Of a DNA stretch of 64,000 bases, positions 1 through 12,709 are shown one piece after another (position 1 is the first letter of the stretch; the number at the start of each line of letters is the position of its first letter). Origin of the DNA: Erythrophleum ivorense (Eukaryota > Streptophyta > Magnoliopsida > Fabales > Fabaceae); contig JAIUCV010000004.1 in the NCBI GenBank assembly GCA_026724425.1, positions 9,682,001-9,746,000 of the forward strand, read 5' to 3'. Made by a program: the position numbers and the translations under genes. The notes beneath the pieces were generated by a model, which was not told where the DNA came from, ran no database searches, and saw only the letters and a list, made by a program, of their open reading frames with translations.

Positions 1-1260
1 TCTAATTCTTTTGGAAGGCTTAAAAGTATATAAGACTTGCATTTGGCAACTAGAAATACATGTCATAATAATATTAACCAAATGAGGGTTAAGGCCAATT
101 AATTTAAGAGTATCCTTGGTAAAGTTCCAATCCAAGCGATGATACACTTTTTCAATATCAACCTTAATCACAATGAAGCCTTTATTACCTTTTTTGTTCT
201 CATAGAATGAATCACTTCTTGAGCAATCAAAAATTATCATTATTATGGCACCCCAAAATAAAACTACACTAGTTTGGTTTAATCAAATTTGCCAGTGCCT
301 CTTAAGAAAATTAGTGATAATCTTTGTGATGATCTTAAAGCTAACATTGCAAAAAGAAATAGGGCAAAAGTCCTTCAGAATCTCCAGATTATCAACTTTG
401 GATATAAGAACAATACAAGTCTTATTCACACTTTTAATCACTTCTGGGTCATGAAAAATTTCTTGAACAAACTTACAAATAAAGTTACTATTGATCTACC
501 ACTAACTGTGAAAGAAAACTACTTATAACCCATCAGGTCTTAGGGCCATGAAAGTGCCAATATTGAAGATTGTGTTCATAATTACTAGCTAAAAAGCATC
601 TCATTGCATAAAAGCTAGGTCTTCTAAACTCAAAGGAGGAAAACCACAGAAAATGAGAAATTTAGGCCTACTATTCACATCATAAGTATACAAATTATGG
701 AAAAAATTAGCTACTATATTTCTAAGAGTATGTTAATCAAACACCATGCCCATTACATCTGGAAGAGATTCAATGTTGTTCCTTTTTCTTCTAATAATAA
801 AGTAGCATGGAAAAACTTGGTATTGCGATCACCCCAATCAAGCCAATTACATCTATATTTTTTATAACAAACCAACTTCCTTTAAGTAGGAATTTTTTCA
901 TATTCATTCTAAAAGTGCTCTTTAAGCCTGTGGAGATGCTAATTATCCATTTGCAAGCATCTTCCGTCAATACATATAAATGATTGAGAATTTTTTGCTT
1001 TTTCTAAAAGAAAGAATATTGCTTACTATTTCTTCATTCCATATTTTTATTTGTGAGGTAAAGTTTGCAACCCCCTTAAGCCAATCCTTATCCTACTAAG
1101 CATAATTGAGTAGATCATGGAAAGAGTTCTAAAAAAACTAAGCTGCTTGACAATGAAAAATATTTCTCTGTAGGTGATTTTGATGGCTGTTAAATATCAA
1201 GATTTTTAGTGGGCAATGATCAGAGCCATTTTTAGTTAGATTAGGAAATTTATAGGTAGC
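1..1260 (-). mobile_element. Degenerate LINE (L1-type) ORF2 remnant, endonuclease tail to reverse transcriptase
   Basis: Read on the minus strand, interrupted frames give a recognisable plant non-LTR retrotransposon ORF2. From right to left: a SDH-containing endonuclease tail (NGSDHCPL, near 1211-1235), the linker with WLDWGDRNTKFFHA-like residues (near 800-860), and the start of the reverse transcriptase with a CPISFCNVSFKIITK-like stretch (near 330-400) and the motif A region IKVDIEKVYHRLDW (near 130-175). Stops and frameshifts break the frame throughout, so this is a dead copy. The catalytic 3' half of the RT and the RNase H lie beyond the left edge. The family assignment rests on the order of these LINE landmarks. 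Confidence 0.85.
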
Positions 1261-4200
1261 TTTCAAATTTTTATTGAGAAATATTTGTATTATTTTAAAG
1301 ATTCAAATTGTATTTAGAGAAAAGTTAGTATTTTCAAGATTTAAATTTATATAAATTTTGGTTGTTTCAAAAGATTAGATTGGACTAAAGAGTTAGTGTG
1401 TTTTAAATTGAAATATTTTATAGTTATTTGATTCTATTCAAATTAAGAAAAAATTGAGTAAATTTTAGTTCATCCCTAAAAGATTAATCTCTTCTCAAGT
1501 TGATCTATCAAAGATAAAAACTTTTAATTTAATTTCTGAAAAAAGTTTCCTTGATCAAAATAATCCCTTTATTAGGTAAAATTCATGATTACTCAATAAA
1601 CTTGTTGGTATAGTTTAAATGGAGTACATGTAACCGTCAACTCATAACTTGCACTTACTTAGGTGGCATTTCCTTCTAAAATAGCATCTTTTAGGCAAAG
1701 TTTACAAAGTCGATTGATGATCAAACTAGTGTCATTCTAGAGGAAAAGCTGTCTAAATAACATCATTTTGGTAGAAAATTCCATATAAGTAAGCCAAGGT
1801 CATGCGTTAATGGCTATGTAGACCCCTGTTTATGTCTTACCAGCTTTGAGTTGTGCCTTACAAAGAAACTGTTTTGATTGAAAAAAAAATATTGAAAATT
1901 AAATTAAAAGAATTTATTTTTAAATAATCAAATGGAGAAAACACTTTTTTTTCATAAACAAAATCATTAACTTATTGTAAATTTTAAATTTTAAAATTTT
2001 TGTAACATATTCTCTTTTTTACTTGTGTAATGCACCTTTAATGTTTGTTTTATTATATTTTTTGCACATGATATTAATATAATATTAAAAAAATATTCTG
2101 GCAGATGTAACTTTAGTTTTAAGAAAAACACATTGAGATAATGAATTACGGAAAAAAAGTGTCAATAAGCTAAAGTAAAATTTTCTTTCTGAAAAAAACT
2201 AAATTCAATAAAATATTAGTCCAACGTTGTTCATATTCACTACTCCACACAAGTTATTAGGGGTGATCAACTAGTTTGATAGTCTGATGAGTCCCATCTC
2301 ACCCACCTGCGTTAGGCTACATTGGATCAAGCTAATAAATAAATAAATAAATAAATCAAACAAGATTAATCATATTAACCAATTTGACTTGGTCAATAAA
2401 ATCTTTTATTTTTTTAAAAAATTATTGTATAAAAATTTATGTAAAATTTGTTGAGGACAAAATTTAATTTTATAAAAATTTATGTAAAAAATTTTATAAA
2501 TTATTTTATATTTTTTATTAATTTCTTTTTAAAGGCTCTATCAACTCAAAACTAATTCAATTTAGCCCAATACTAAATTTGAAAAATGAAACCTAATCAC
2601 ACGGTAAACTAAACTAATCCCCACCTCGACACGTAATCATCCTCACAAGCTACGTAAATCCCTCATTCCCCATATCTGCCTCATCTTATTAATTTCATAA
2701 TGGGTCCTATCTTCGTTTATTTACCATCTTGCCCTTCGCACAAAGTTCAAAAAGCAGCCAGCCAACTGTCTACATGGTCAGCAATATTCTTTACCTCTTC
2801 CTCGCAGAAAGACAGAACCATCTGAATGGGGTTACATACATTTATTGTACCAACTAATAGCCCTGCTAAATCATTTAATGCCCATTAACTCCCTTTGTAA
2901 TCTCACTTTCCAAACTATTTTATTTAATTACTTACATTCCTTCCTCACCTACCATAATTTAAATTGGTTTCTCATTTGGCAAGAAATGCCATTCACTACT
3001 TTATTTAAACAAAAATACATAAAATCATTTGAATGCAAGTTATAGATATAATTGTGTAAAAGCCAAATGAATCATCTGAAAATATTTGTTACATGATACA
3101 TCATTATTTTCATCTAAAATGTAGTTACTTCTTTGTATCTTATATTATTTTAAGTCATAAAAATATAAATATTAAAATGCTTATTTGCAATTTTTTTACT
3201 ATTTAATTTCTATACTAACTTAAACTGTAAATATCATAGTATCACATATTATATCTAAGATATAAACATCAACGTATCAAATAATTTTTATCAAATTAAG
3301 GATAAAATTTTAAATGTTACTTTTTATTTTTAAGAAAATTAATTTATTAAACAAATAAATGAAATAATTAAAAATAAATTAATTAATAATTTGGTCCTCA
3401 AAATATGGACTTTTGTTCATTTTAGTCTTTTATATTTTAATTTTAACATTACGATCCTTTAAAGTATACTCTGTTTTAAATAATGTTTTTTTCCTCAAGT
3501 CTTAAAAAAAATTAACATAACGATTACATGACCTAATTAAGAAATGACATAGTTGATAAATATTTAGATGCAATTAAAACGTGAAAAAATACAAGTGCCA
3601 AAATATCTTATTTTGATGATTAGAAATGCATCGTTTTCGTTTTTCTTTTCAGGTTTGAATCACAAATAGATGTTTAAAGGTGAATTTAACTTTTGATTAA
3701 GTCACATAATTATTTTTTTAATTTAATTATTTTTGTTACTTTTTTTATAAATTGACTTAAATTAAAATTTTGTTTGAATATGAAGTTTTTTAAAATAATA
3801 AAATAAAAAATAACTTACATAACATAATTTTCAATTTAATTAAATTATATTTGATATTTTTTCTATTAAAAATTACGTTTAATTTTTTAAATTTATTTTT
3901 TGTTAATAAAATCATCTTTTTATATTATATGTGTTTCATCTAAAAATGAAATTATTTAATTATTTTAAGTATTATATTAAAAATAAAATTATTATATCAC
4001 ATAAAAAAATTAATTTTTAATAAAAATAAATAAGAAGAGAAATCTCTAATACATTTTAAAATGTTAAAAAATTAAATGTAATTTTTAAAATAAAATTTAG
4101 TTAAACATTTTGAAAAGTTGGTCTAATCAATTTAATAAAAAATAAAAAAAGTAGAAGATTAAGTTTATATATTAGTTCACTTTTAAAAATATAAAACGAG

Positions 4201-5100
4201 CAGTGCTCTGCCACACTGAAAACATTTGCATTGGAAATGTTGTAGAACATCTCAAATTAAAATGTATTCAAAATTACAGATAGAGGGCCCATGGGGATTG
4301 TTTGATTGTTATATTTTTATATGATTGAGAAAATCTAAATCCAAGAAGTGGGCCATAGCCTTTCAGATGTCTTACCAACAAAGCCTTTTTTTGGAGGCTT
4401 GAGAGTACAATTGCTGTACCTTGCCCCTATGTCACAAGATGAAGAAGAGGCTTCGTAACCTGAATTTTAAGGGAGAATGATATTTAAATATTTTAATTTT
4501 ATTAAGTTAATCTTAAAAAATCTTAAAAGTTAAAAAAATTTTAAACACCACTAATACAAATTATTATCATGTAGTAATTATTGATACTTTTTAAAGTTAT
4601 TATTTATATTTTTCAAAATTATCATATGAAATATTTTTATAATATCACAAAAATTATATTATAAATTTAAAGAAATATGAGTGATAATTTAAAAAACATT
4701 AATAATAACTACAAAATAATAATTTACACCAATGGTAGAAATTTTAGTTTTTAAATTTTTTAATATTAATTTTATAAAATTAAGTTTTTTAGATGTTATT
4801 TTTTCATAAATTAACCTCTCTTTTTCTCTTATGATAGGGTTAGAATCCCATCTTCATCAGCATAGGTACCACATGGGCCCCGCATTATTTTTCTTCATGG
4901 GTATCGCACAATCAAAATAGGGGTAGAATAGTCCTTTCATTCCATTTCCTTGTTAGAGACCAAAATAACAACATTCCTGAACTTCATAGCCATATTGACC
5001 TACTTGTAAACTGTGGGCCCCAGATGGCTTTACTCGTACTTAAATGAGATTGAGGGGTAGTACTGTAATTCCACACGACTGAAAAACAACGGAAGAGGGC
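1261..5100. other. AT-rich intergenic region, no gene seen
   Basis: This stretch is AT-rich with many homopolymer and (AAT)/(AAAT) runs, including an (AAAT)n tract near 2335-2357. No open frame looks like a real protein. Around 2600-2860 base composition is more balanced and could be low-copy sequence. The stretch 3390-3700 reads like a decayed dispersed plant repeat, but I could not place its ends. The last 300 bases before 5100 probably belong to the NAT1 promoter. Confidence 0.6.
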
Positions 5101-5180
5101 GTTACAGAGGCACGCACTTCTCTCTCCCTTTGCATAATTTATTTATTTTATTTTCTTTAGTTTTCATGCTTTTTCTCACT

Positions 5181-5187
5181 TTATATA
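5181..5187 (+). promoter_or_regulatory. Probable TATA box of NAT1
   Basis: A TTATATA motif lies about 145 bases before the start codon. It is followed by a pyrimidine-rich (TTC/CTC) leader typical of plant 5' UTRs. The transcription start is inferred about 30 bases downstream. Confidence 0.55.
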
Positions 5188-5325
5188 CGCACTTTACTTT
5201 GCGCAGAATTCTTCTTCCTCCTCCTCCTTCTCCCTTCTTTCTCTTTCTTTCTGCCTTTGCGTCTCCATCTCTCTGTTCTATTCTTGCTCTCTTCTTCCCG
5301 TATAGCTCTGTTAGAAGCTTCAACA

Positions 5326-8300
5326 ATGGCAGACATTACCCACTTTCCCATGGAACAGCTTCAGGACCTTGAGTACTGCATAGACTCAAATCCTCCCTGG
5401 GGTAGGCTCTACTTCTACCTCTCTCATTTGGTTTCTGTTTTCATATTCTTTATGTGAAAATGGGCTTATGGGTCTCTTTGGTTCTTGAGTTGCTTACCTC
5501 ATTCATAATCATTCTTCAAATTTTATAGTTCATCTTCGTCATCTTCTAGAGAGAGTTTGACATGCATTTTACTGTGAGCTCAGTCATTTAAAATAAGAGA
5601 TATTGGAGAGGAATCTTTTCAGTTTTCAAGAACATGTCAGTGTTTTGGCGCTTTGCCAACCTGAAATGATTTGGTTTTATCATTAGAAACTCAACTGTTA
5701 AAGCGGAGAGAGTAGAGATTGTCGATAAAGTCCATGACTTCACTTTTTTTTTTAAGAAAAAAAATTCCTAGAATCTTTTACATATGATATACTGGGTTTT
5801 CAATTAGTTAACAGAGAACTGTAAAATTATGAGATATAGTTTGAAAGTTTAAATTTTTGTGTTGTTGAGATAGAGTGGGACTCTGCATTTTTCCGTTAGT
5901 TTTTTCTGCTTTGTTTTCGGCCTTGTTTGCTATTAAAAAGGTTTATTTAAATTTCAAAAATAAATTATATTATAACATTATGGTTTTTTAAGACATCTTC
6001 TACTTCCCATTATTCTCTATTTATACTTCGCTACTAATTACTAAACCGTTGAAACCATCGCAAAACAAGACTAGCAATAATGGCTTAATTGGTGTCATTC
6101 TTCTCCTTCTGTCTAGGTTACTTCTGGTAATGAAAAATTAATCACTGGTGACATCAAAGTAAGAGGCTCCGCAGATGAATTAATGACTAACTCTCTATTT
6201 TAATTATTTCACCCGTTAAACACTAATATATAATCTGCGTTTTGTGAATTCTCTTGCTGTGTTATCAATGGCATCATTTGTCACAAGAAATTGAGTTTTC
6301 AATTATGTGCATCCATTGGGTCTCATTTTGAAGCATAGTTTAGTCATTGCATTTTAAATGGCCACATCGCTGATATTTTAGCCCTCACACTCGCTAGTGA
6401 AAGCATCTAGCCTGTTAAACTGATATACCTATGAGTGATTTTAATACTATATAAATTGCAGAGGTTGATACATTTTTTCCATGCATTAGTTATTTGTTTG
6501 GTTACATAGGATTTTCATGAAATGATGTGCGGGAGTAGTGAAAGGGCAAGGGAAGGGATTGAACCCAATACATCATCAAGCTCACTTTTATCTTAAAGAC
6601 TAAGGTTAGCACCATGTGAGCTATCCGTTCATAGGCTTCAATGCTTAAATTTTTTACCAGCTAGAATAATGTAATGTAGTTAGTTACTATAGCCATGGCA
6701 TGAGTTTCATGAAAAAGTTCAAGGTACCAATGGATAATTTCATGAACAGATGGAAAGTGGGCCCATGAGAGGGATGTGGGAAAATTGGCAAAGTGTAATA
6801 GACCCTTGTCCAATGCTAGTGTTTTATCTACATTAGCTCAGTTCTTGCCTTTTTTGTGTATGTGTGTGTGTGTGACTTGAAGGTCATGAAGTGGCCTTCA
6901 TGAGGAATGAGTTAGTGCCATTTGAAATTTTAAAAATAAGGCCAATTTCACTTTTCCTACTAACGCCATGTAAAGATGCAGTATATTCAGTCGTCTTAGC
7001 TTTGAGGTCAGCAAATATTAGATTCTAATTCTTACCATGGAGTAACTTTTTGTTTCAGTTGAGTGGTTATGTGTCACGTGTGTGGGCATGAATAAGTGTA
7101 TTGCCAGATGTTCTGTTTGCTTTCTCTTTTTCTTCTTTTCCTGCTCACAGTGAATGCCTTGTCATGCAGCTGAAACCATCCTTTTAGCATTTCAAAATTA
7201 CATATTGATGCTCGGCACAAGTGTGATGATCCCTTCAATGGTTGTCCCAGCTATGGGAGGAAGTGATGTAAGCTGAATTTCTGCTGCCTTCTGTAATTCT
7301 TTCTTCCATTCAACTTCTGTTGTTTTGCATGTTCATGATTGGTTTAGAAATCATATTTGTCCTGATCTTCTTAGCAGGGTAAAGAAAATATTCATTACAC
7401 TAATTGTTTGATCTCATTACGTTGTTCTACATTTTGAATTATATTTGTGTGCTTATTGAAACTGGTTACTTTTTACCTTTTATTTTTATTTTTATTTTCT
7501 TTCCTTTTCCTTCCTTTTCAAGTGCATCTATGGTTTAAGTCATTTTTACTGTATGTGGTCAAGTTGTGGCCAAGAAATTCTTGGCTGGATTTCTCAATTA
7601 GGTGTGTAAAGCACTCGTAACTTTTGACAGATGATTTGTGCCTATATTTGTTAATGATTTGCTTGCTTGTAAAACTAGGGTGACAAAGCACGAGTAATAC
7701 AGACTCTGCTCTTTGTTGCTGGCATTAACACTCTTCTCCAAGCACTTTTCGGAACCAGATTGCCTGCAGTAGTTGGAGGCTCTTTTGCTTATGTAATTCC
7801 AATTGCTTATATAATTAGTGACTCCTCATTGCAACGAATTAGTGATTCTCATGAAGTAAGTTTCCTCCTTCTATTTCCTCATTATTGGCCATTTGGAAGT
7901 GCATTAATTAAACAACAATTCCTGTGTCTTGGCTTCTGAGAACCGATTAAGGAAACATTAATGCAATGATAATTCTTTGGTCCCTATGAGATTTTCGTTT
8001 TGGAATCTTGGATACCTACAATTATTTAGGCATTAAATGTGTGGTATGAGGTTGTCAGTGAAGTGGAAGGTGTAGAATCAAATGGTTTTAAGCAAATTAA
8101 TACTTGGTAAGCCCCAGATCATGAAGCTCAATTATAGTGCCAAAGATAATATGATTGGTTTAAATTCACCACCGAATATATGACATTGGCACCCTAAAGT
8201 AACTTTTAGCTTTCTCAGAAGTACACTTAAATCAGTTTCTCATGTGGTAGGGTATTGAAAGAGATCTTCCCTTGTAATTGGTTTGCAGAGATTTATACAA

Positions 8301-11300
8301 ACAATGCGAGCTATTCAAGGAGCTCTAATTATTGCCTCAAGTATTCAGATAATCCTGGGTTACAGCCAAGTCTGGGGACTTTTTTCAAGGTACACAAGTT
8401 GCAAGTGACAATGGCTGTGAAATTTACATGACTAAATAAATTATTCAACTATTTACTATCATATGGATATTCTCTCCAGATTTTTCAGCCCTCTTGGCAT
8501 GGCACCTGTAGTTGGATTGGTCGGATTAGGATTATTTCATCGAGGATTTCCTCTGGTGGGTGTTGCTCTGAGCAGCTTCAAATGTTATCTGTCAAAACAA
8601 TTCTTAAGTTAAAAGCTTGGGCTAAATTATTTATGCTTCTTCTTGTAAAACTTTTGAGAAAAATATCTTTTAATTGACACAGAAATTCATTTGACTACTA
8701 CCATGTTGCCATCGAGAAGACAATTTATTCTGATTATGACAAACTGATAAACAATAGCATTTAAGGAACATATCTTAAATCCAACTTCTGATGCTGCCAC
8801 CTGTTTTATGTGACTTTGCATTTCTTTTGCTGAAGTTTTGACATCTTTTTAATTTCTGCTCATATGAGGGCTTCCTCTAACTTTTACCTTTCTAGATTAT
8901 TGAATAGTGTGTAGTATGTCCACCAACGTTAGTTGTGTCTATGACTTTTTCTTCATTAAAATCCCTTACTCACCATGCTTGCTATACCTGATAAATATTT
9001 GCCATACTATCTTAAATAATTTACACAATGTGATCTATAATTTTCTTTTCAGTTGGGGAACTGCGTAGAAATTGGTATACCAATGCTGTTGTTGGTAATT
9101 GGATTGTCACAAGTAAGTGCTTTGGTATAGCTGGAACATAGAGCATCAAAGTATTATTTATTTCCTTCACACCAACTAATTTGCTAAAATTGCAGTATCT
9201 AAAGAACGTGAGACCATTTCGAGATATCCCTATCTTTGAACGCTTTCCAGTGTTGATTTGTGTTACGATTATTTGGATCTATTCTGTTATTTTGACTGCC
9301 AGTGGAGCTTACCGACATAAACCTAACCAAACACAACATAGTTGTCGTACAGACAGAGCAAATCTGATATCTACTGCCCCATGGTACACCAAAATACCAT
9401 TTTTATTTCTTCTTATATGTTTAGACTTTTGTTGGATTCTGAGGTTTCTTTCCATTCCAATAGGTTTATGTTCCCATACCCTCTCCAGTGGGGTCCCCCC
9501 ACATTTAATGCTGGCCATGCATTTGCTACAATGTCTGCTGTTATTGTCTCGATGGTGGAGGTGTCTATTTTCATTCCTCAATTTTTTTTCTTGGTTGTTC
9601 CTGCTAATCTGGGAATTTGGATCCTTTCAATTGTGTCAATTTTGAAAAAAGATAGAATCAATGAGCATGGGACCCACACAGTGTGGGGTCCACCACTCAA
9701 GTGGAGTCTACACATGTGTTTATCTTTCCGAAGTTGAGAAGATCCAAATTCCTAATCTGGTAACGTGAAGGGCATTATGTTTGGCTTCAGGCTCAAATTC
9801 AGAACTGTATTGTGGTAACCTATATTTTCTGTTCTCTGCTTCTGTAACTAAAGACTTTTTGAAAAACTTGCCCAAGGATTCATAAAGACTTTTTAACTTC
9901 TTCCCAATGAATAAAGGGAAAAAGTGTTGATTTCAGCAAGACTTAGAATTGTCATTTTATTTTGGTGAAATTTCAACAGTGTCTTAACCATAAACTTCTT
10001 GCTGCAGTCAACTGCTGCTTATAAAGCAGCATCTCGGTTGGCAATTGCCACTCCACCCCCTGCTTATGTGTTAAGTCGAGGCATTGGTTGGCAGGTAAGT
10101 TACTTTGGAACAAGTCAATTATTGGTATTGCCTAAGCAAATGTTCTTCTCAAACATTATCATAGCTTTTAGGGAATGAGTATTATAGTAAAATGCGATGC
10201 TGTTTCTTGGAAAGTTTGCAAATCTTGTCATGATTTCCAAAGTCCAATAGTAGATGGCTGAATAAATAAATATATTAGCATCCACACTTTACTCATAATT
10301 ATGGAAAGAAACTTTTGGAATTTTATACTTGGATGGTTGTAAACTTGTATCGTTGTCTACAAGGATATTATGCAAATCTTTTTATATACTATTAGATCGT
10401 ACTTCTCAGTGTTGCAGACTTGATTCTTTTGTGCTATTCTTATTTGTTTTACATGCAAATATTTATGTTATGCTATGCAAAATTCCCATTTGTCTCAGCT
10501 GTGTAATTCACTTCTTTTATTTATTTTTATATATGAACAAGTAGATGTGTGCCTGTCTGTTCCATGTATGCTGTGCTAAAGTTTCTGCATGTCCTGCAGA
10601 GTTCATGTCTGCATATTAATTTGAATTTTGTTATGCTAACTTGAATTTCACGTGCATGCTCATCTGGCATAAAAATAAACGACTGATAGATAAGAAAGTT
10701 GATATGCCTGAGAGCTGATCTTGTCTATTTGTACAGGGGATTGGAATCTTGCTCGATGGTCTTTTTGGAACAGGGACGGGTTCTACAGTTTCTGTGTAAG
10801 CCACCCCCTTCCATGAGTTTTTTATGCAAGTTTCTTCTTCTATATCTTTCAATATTAGCTTGACAGGCATCCTCATGGCTGTTTATTTTAGGGAAAATGT
10901 GGGACTCCTTGGACTAACCCGAGTTGGAAGTCGCAGAGTTGTTCAGATTTCAGCTGGTTTTATGATATTCTTCTCTACCTTAGGTTGGTATAGACCTTTG
11001 AAACATGAGTCTGGACTTCACCATAAGGAAGGGAAGCCACTTCCTAATTAATCCATTATGCCATATACTACAAATTAGATCTTGTGTCCAGACAACCATT
11101 GAAATCTGGCCATGTGGCTTGAAAATGTTTGATGTTTTCTCTAGCCAGAACTTAAACATTGGGATCGGGAATCGGGATCCTTTGTCATTTTAATTTCATC
11201 TCATTGTTTATTTTTAATTAAAAACAAATCAACAGTCCAAAATATGCCATGTGACAAATAAAATCTTCAATACTGACAGTTAAAATTTACACATTGACTT

Positions 11301-12506
11301 AGTTAAACAGTGAGTATCAGTGATTTTATTTGTCATTTGATATAGCTTCTTCTGAACTGTAGATTTGCTTCTAATTGAAAATAACTGGTGAGAACTAAAT
11401 TGGCAATATTATGTGATATTCTCACATGATAAGATCCTGATCCCAAACATCGTTGTATTTTTCTTCACTTTTGTTGTGCAATAAATTTTCTGGGTTGTGA
11501 GCCTCATTAATCAACGTTGTTTAGCTTTTATTATGACAATTTGCAAAGAGGAAATAAGAACAGTTTCACTTACCTGAGGCTCTTTGGTTACTTTTTTCTG
11601 TTATCTGCAGGAAAGTTTGGAGCTGTGTTTGCATCTATACCCTTCCCTATATTTGCTGCACTTTACTGCATTCTCTTTGGCCTTGTCGGTATGTATCAGC
11701 TCAAGCGTGATTCAATTACTAAATTCTTTTTCCTCTATTCACAAGTGCTTTTCTGGTTTGTTCAGCTTCAGTTGGATTATCATTTCTTCAGTTCACGAAC
11801 ATGAACTCCATGAGAAACCTCATTATCACTGGGCTCACATTATTCCTTGGAATATCTGTTCCTCAATTTTTCAACGAATATTGGACTACACGCCAGGGCC
11901 TTGTGCATACAAATGCTGGTTGGGTGAGTTTTCTTCTTTTAAGTCTTGATGAACCCTCAGAAAGCATATGCTCCATCAATCAAGTGTGTTAATGTGTAGC
12001 CTTTTCTAAATCTTAATAACATCAAACTCTGGCTTTTTAGATCTGATATTATATTAGGACAAGACAAAGTAAAATTGCTTAACTTTTTGCTATCGGATTC
12101 TCCAATAAAGACATTATAACTTGTAGAGAAACTTTGTTAAAAGAACCAATCATGTATTTTTAAAGTATAATATAGCTCCACTTACTCGGCTTCTGCTGAA
12201 GAATTTGATAATAAATACATCTGCGCCTATATTTTGTCCAATTATATTTTGCTCTCTAGTAGTATGCTCTTGATGTTGATTCAATATTTGCAGTTCAATG
12301 CATTCTTGAATACCATATTCTCATCAGCAGCAACGGTGGGTTTGATTGTGGCCGTGTTCCTTGACAACACTTTGGAGGTTGGAAGGTCGAAGAAAGACCG
12401 GGGGATGCCATGGTGGGTGAAGTTTCGAACATTCAGGGGTGATAATAGAAACGAAGAATTCTACACTTTGCCATTCAATCTCAATAGGTTCTTCCCTCCT
12501 ACTTGA
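5326..12506 (+). CDS. NAT1: Nucleobase-ascorbate transporter, NAT1 type (14 exons, 519 aa)
   Basis: Multi-pass plasma-membrane permease of the NAT/NCS2 family, whose members move nucleobases (xanthine, uric acid) or ascorbate; the substrate here is unknown. Exons: 5326-5401, 7170-7267, 7679-7855, 8289-8389, 8480-8555, 9053-9112, 9196-9383, 9464-9560, 10008-10094, 10737-10795, 10892-10983, 11611-11688, 11766-11923, 12294-12506. All introns are GT-AG and phases match, giving 1560 nt. The NAT signature is intact as ENVGLLGLTR at residues 341-350. The N-terminus MADITHFPMEQLQDLEY and C-terminus FNLNRFFPPT fit the NAT1 subgroup as I remember it. The usual QH of the first membrane segment is QN (34-35), possibly a subgroup trait. 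Residue 294 is Ala and 297 is Lys in the normally ESTG-type segment. The start is the first ATG after the pyrimidine-rich leader. Confidence 0.93.
6480..6640 (-). mobile_element. Possible tRNA-derived SINE in NAT1 intron 1
   Basis: On the minus strand there is an A-box-like TAGCTCACATGG (6612-6623) and a B-box-like GGTTCAATCCC (6555-6565), in the order and roughly the spacing of an RNA polymerase III promoter. No full tRNA cloverleaf forms. Ends, poly(A) tail and target duplication were not identified, so the boundaries are approximate. Confidence 0.4.
9613..9751. mobile_element. Mutator-like MITE (139 bp) in NAT1 intron 8
   Basis: The element is bounded by imperfect terminal inverted repeats: GAATTTGGATCCTTTCAA on the left and, read from the right end, GAATTTGGATCTTCTCAA. 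An exact 9-bp direct repeat CTAATCTGG flanks it at 9604-9612 and 9752-9760. A 9-bp target duplication is typical of Mutator-like elements. The centre is a palindrome built around GGACCCACACAGTGTGGGGTCC. It codes for nothing and lies clear of both splice sites. Confidence 0.85.
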
Positions 12507-12675
12507 TCTTGATGGAAAATGAGAAGCAAGATAGCTCGGACAGATGCGGGGAATTCATGAGTCATGTAAACAAATGGGATTTTTCTTTCACCATCATTCC
12601 ATTTTTTTGAGGGCCATGTAAACCTTGGTCCAAGATAGGCTTGTAAAGCTTTTCGAACCCATGCTGTGTAGATTC

Positions 12676-12681
12676 AATAAA
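12676..12681 (+). terminator. Poly(A) signal AATAAA of NAT1
   Basis: A canonical AATAAA lies 170 bases after the NAT1 stop codon, a reasonable 3' UTR length for a plant gene. The cleavage site itself was not located. Confidence 0.55.
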
Positions 12682-12709
12682 ATGGAAGTTTTTCATCCTG
12701 ATGATACTC

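Noticed and set aside
9181..9737. Long open frames running across NAT1 exon 7 and intron 7
   Set aside because: They include intron sequence; splice sites at 9383/9464 and the conserved transporter sequence define the real exons.
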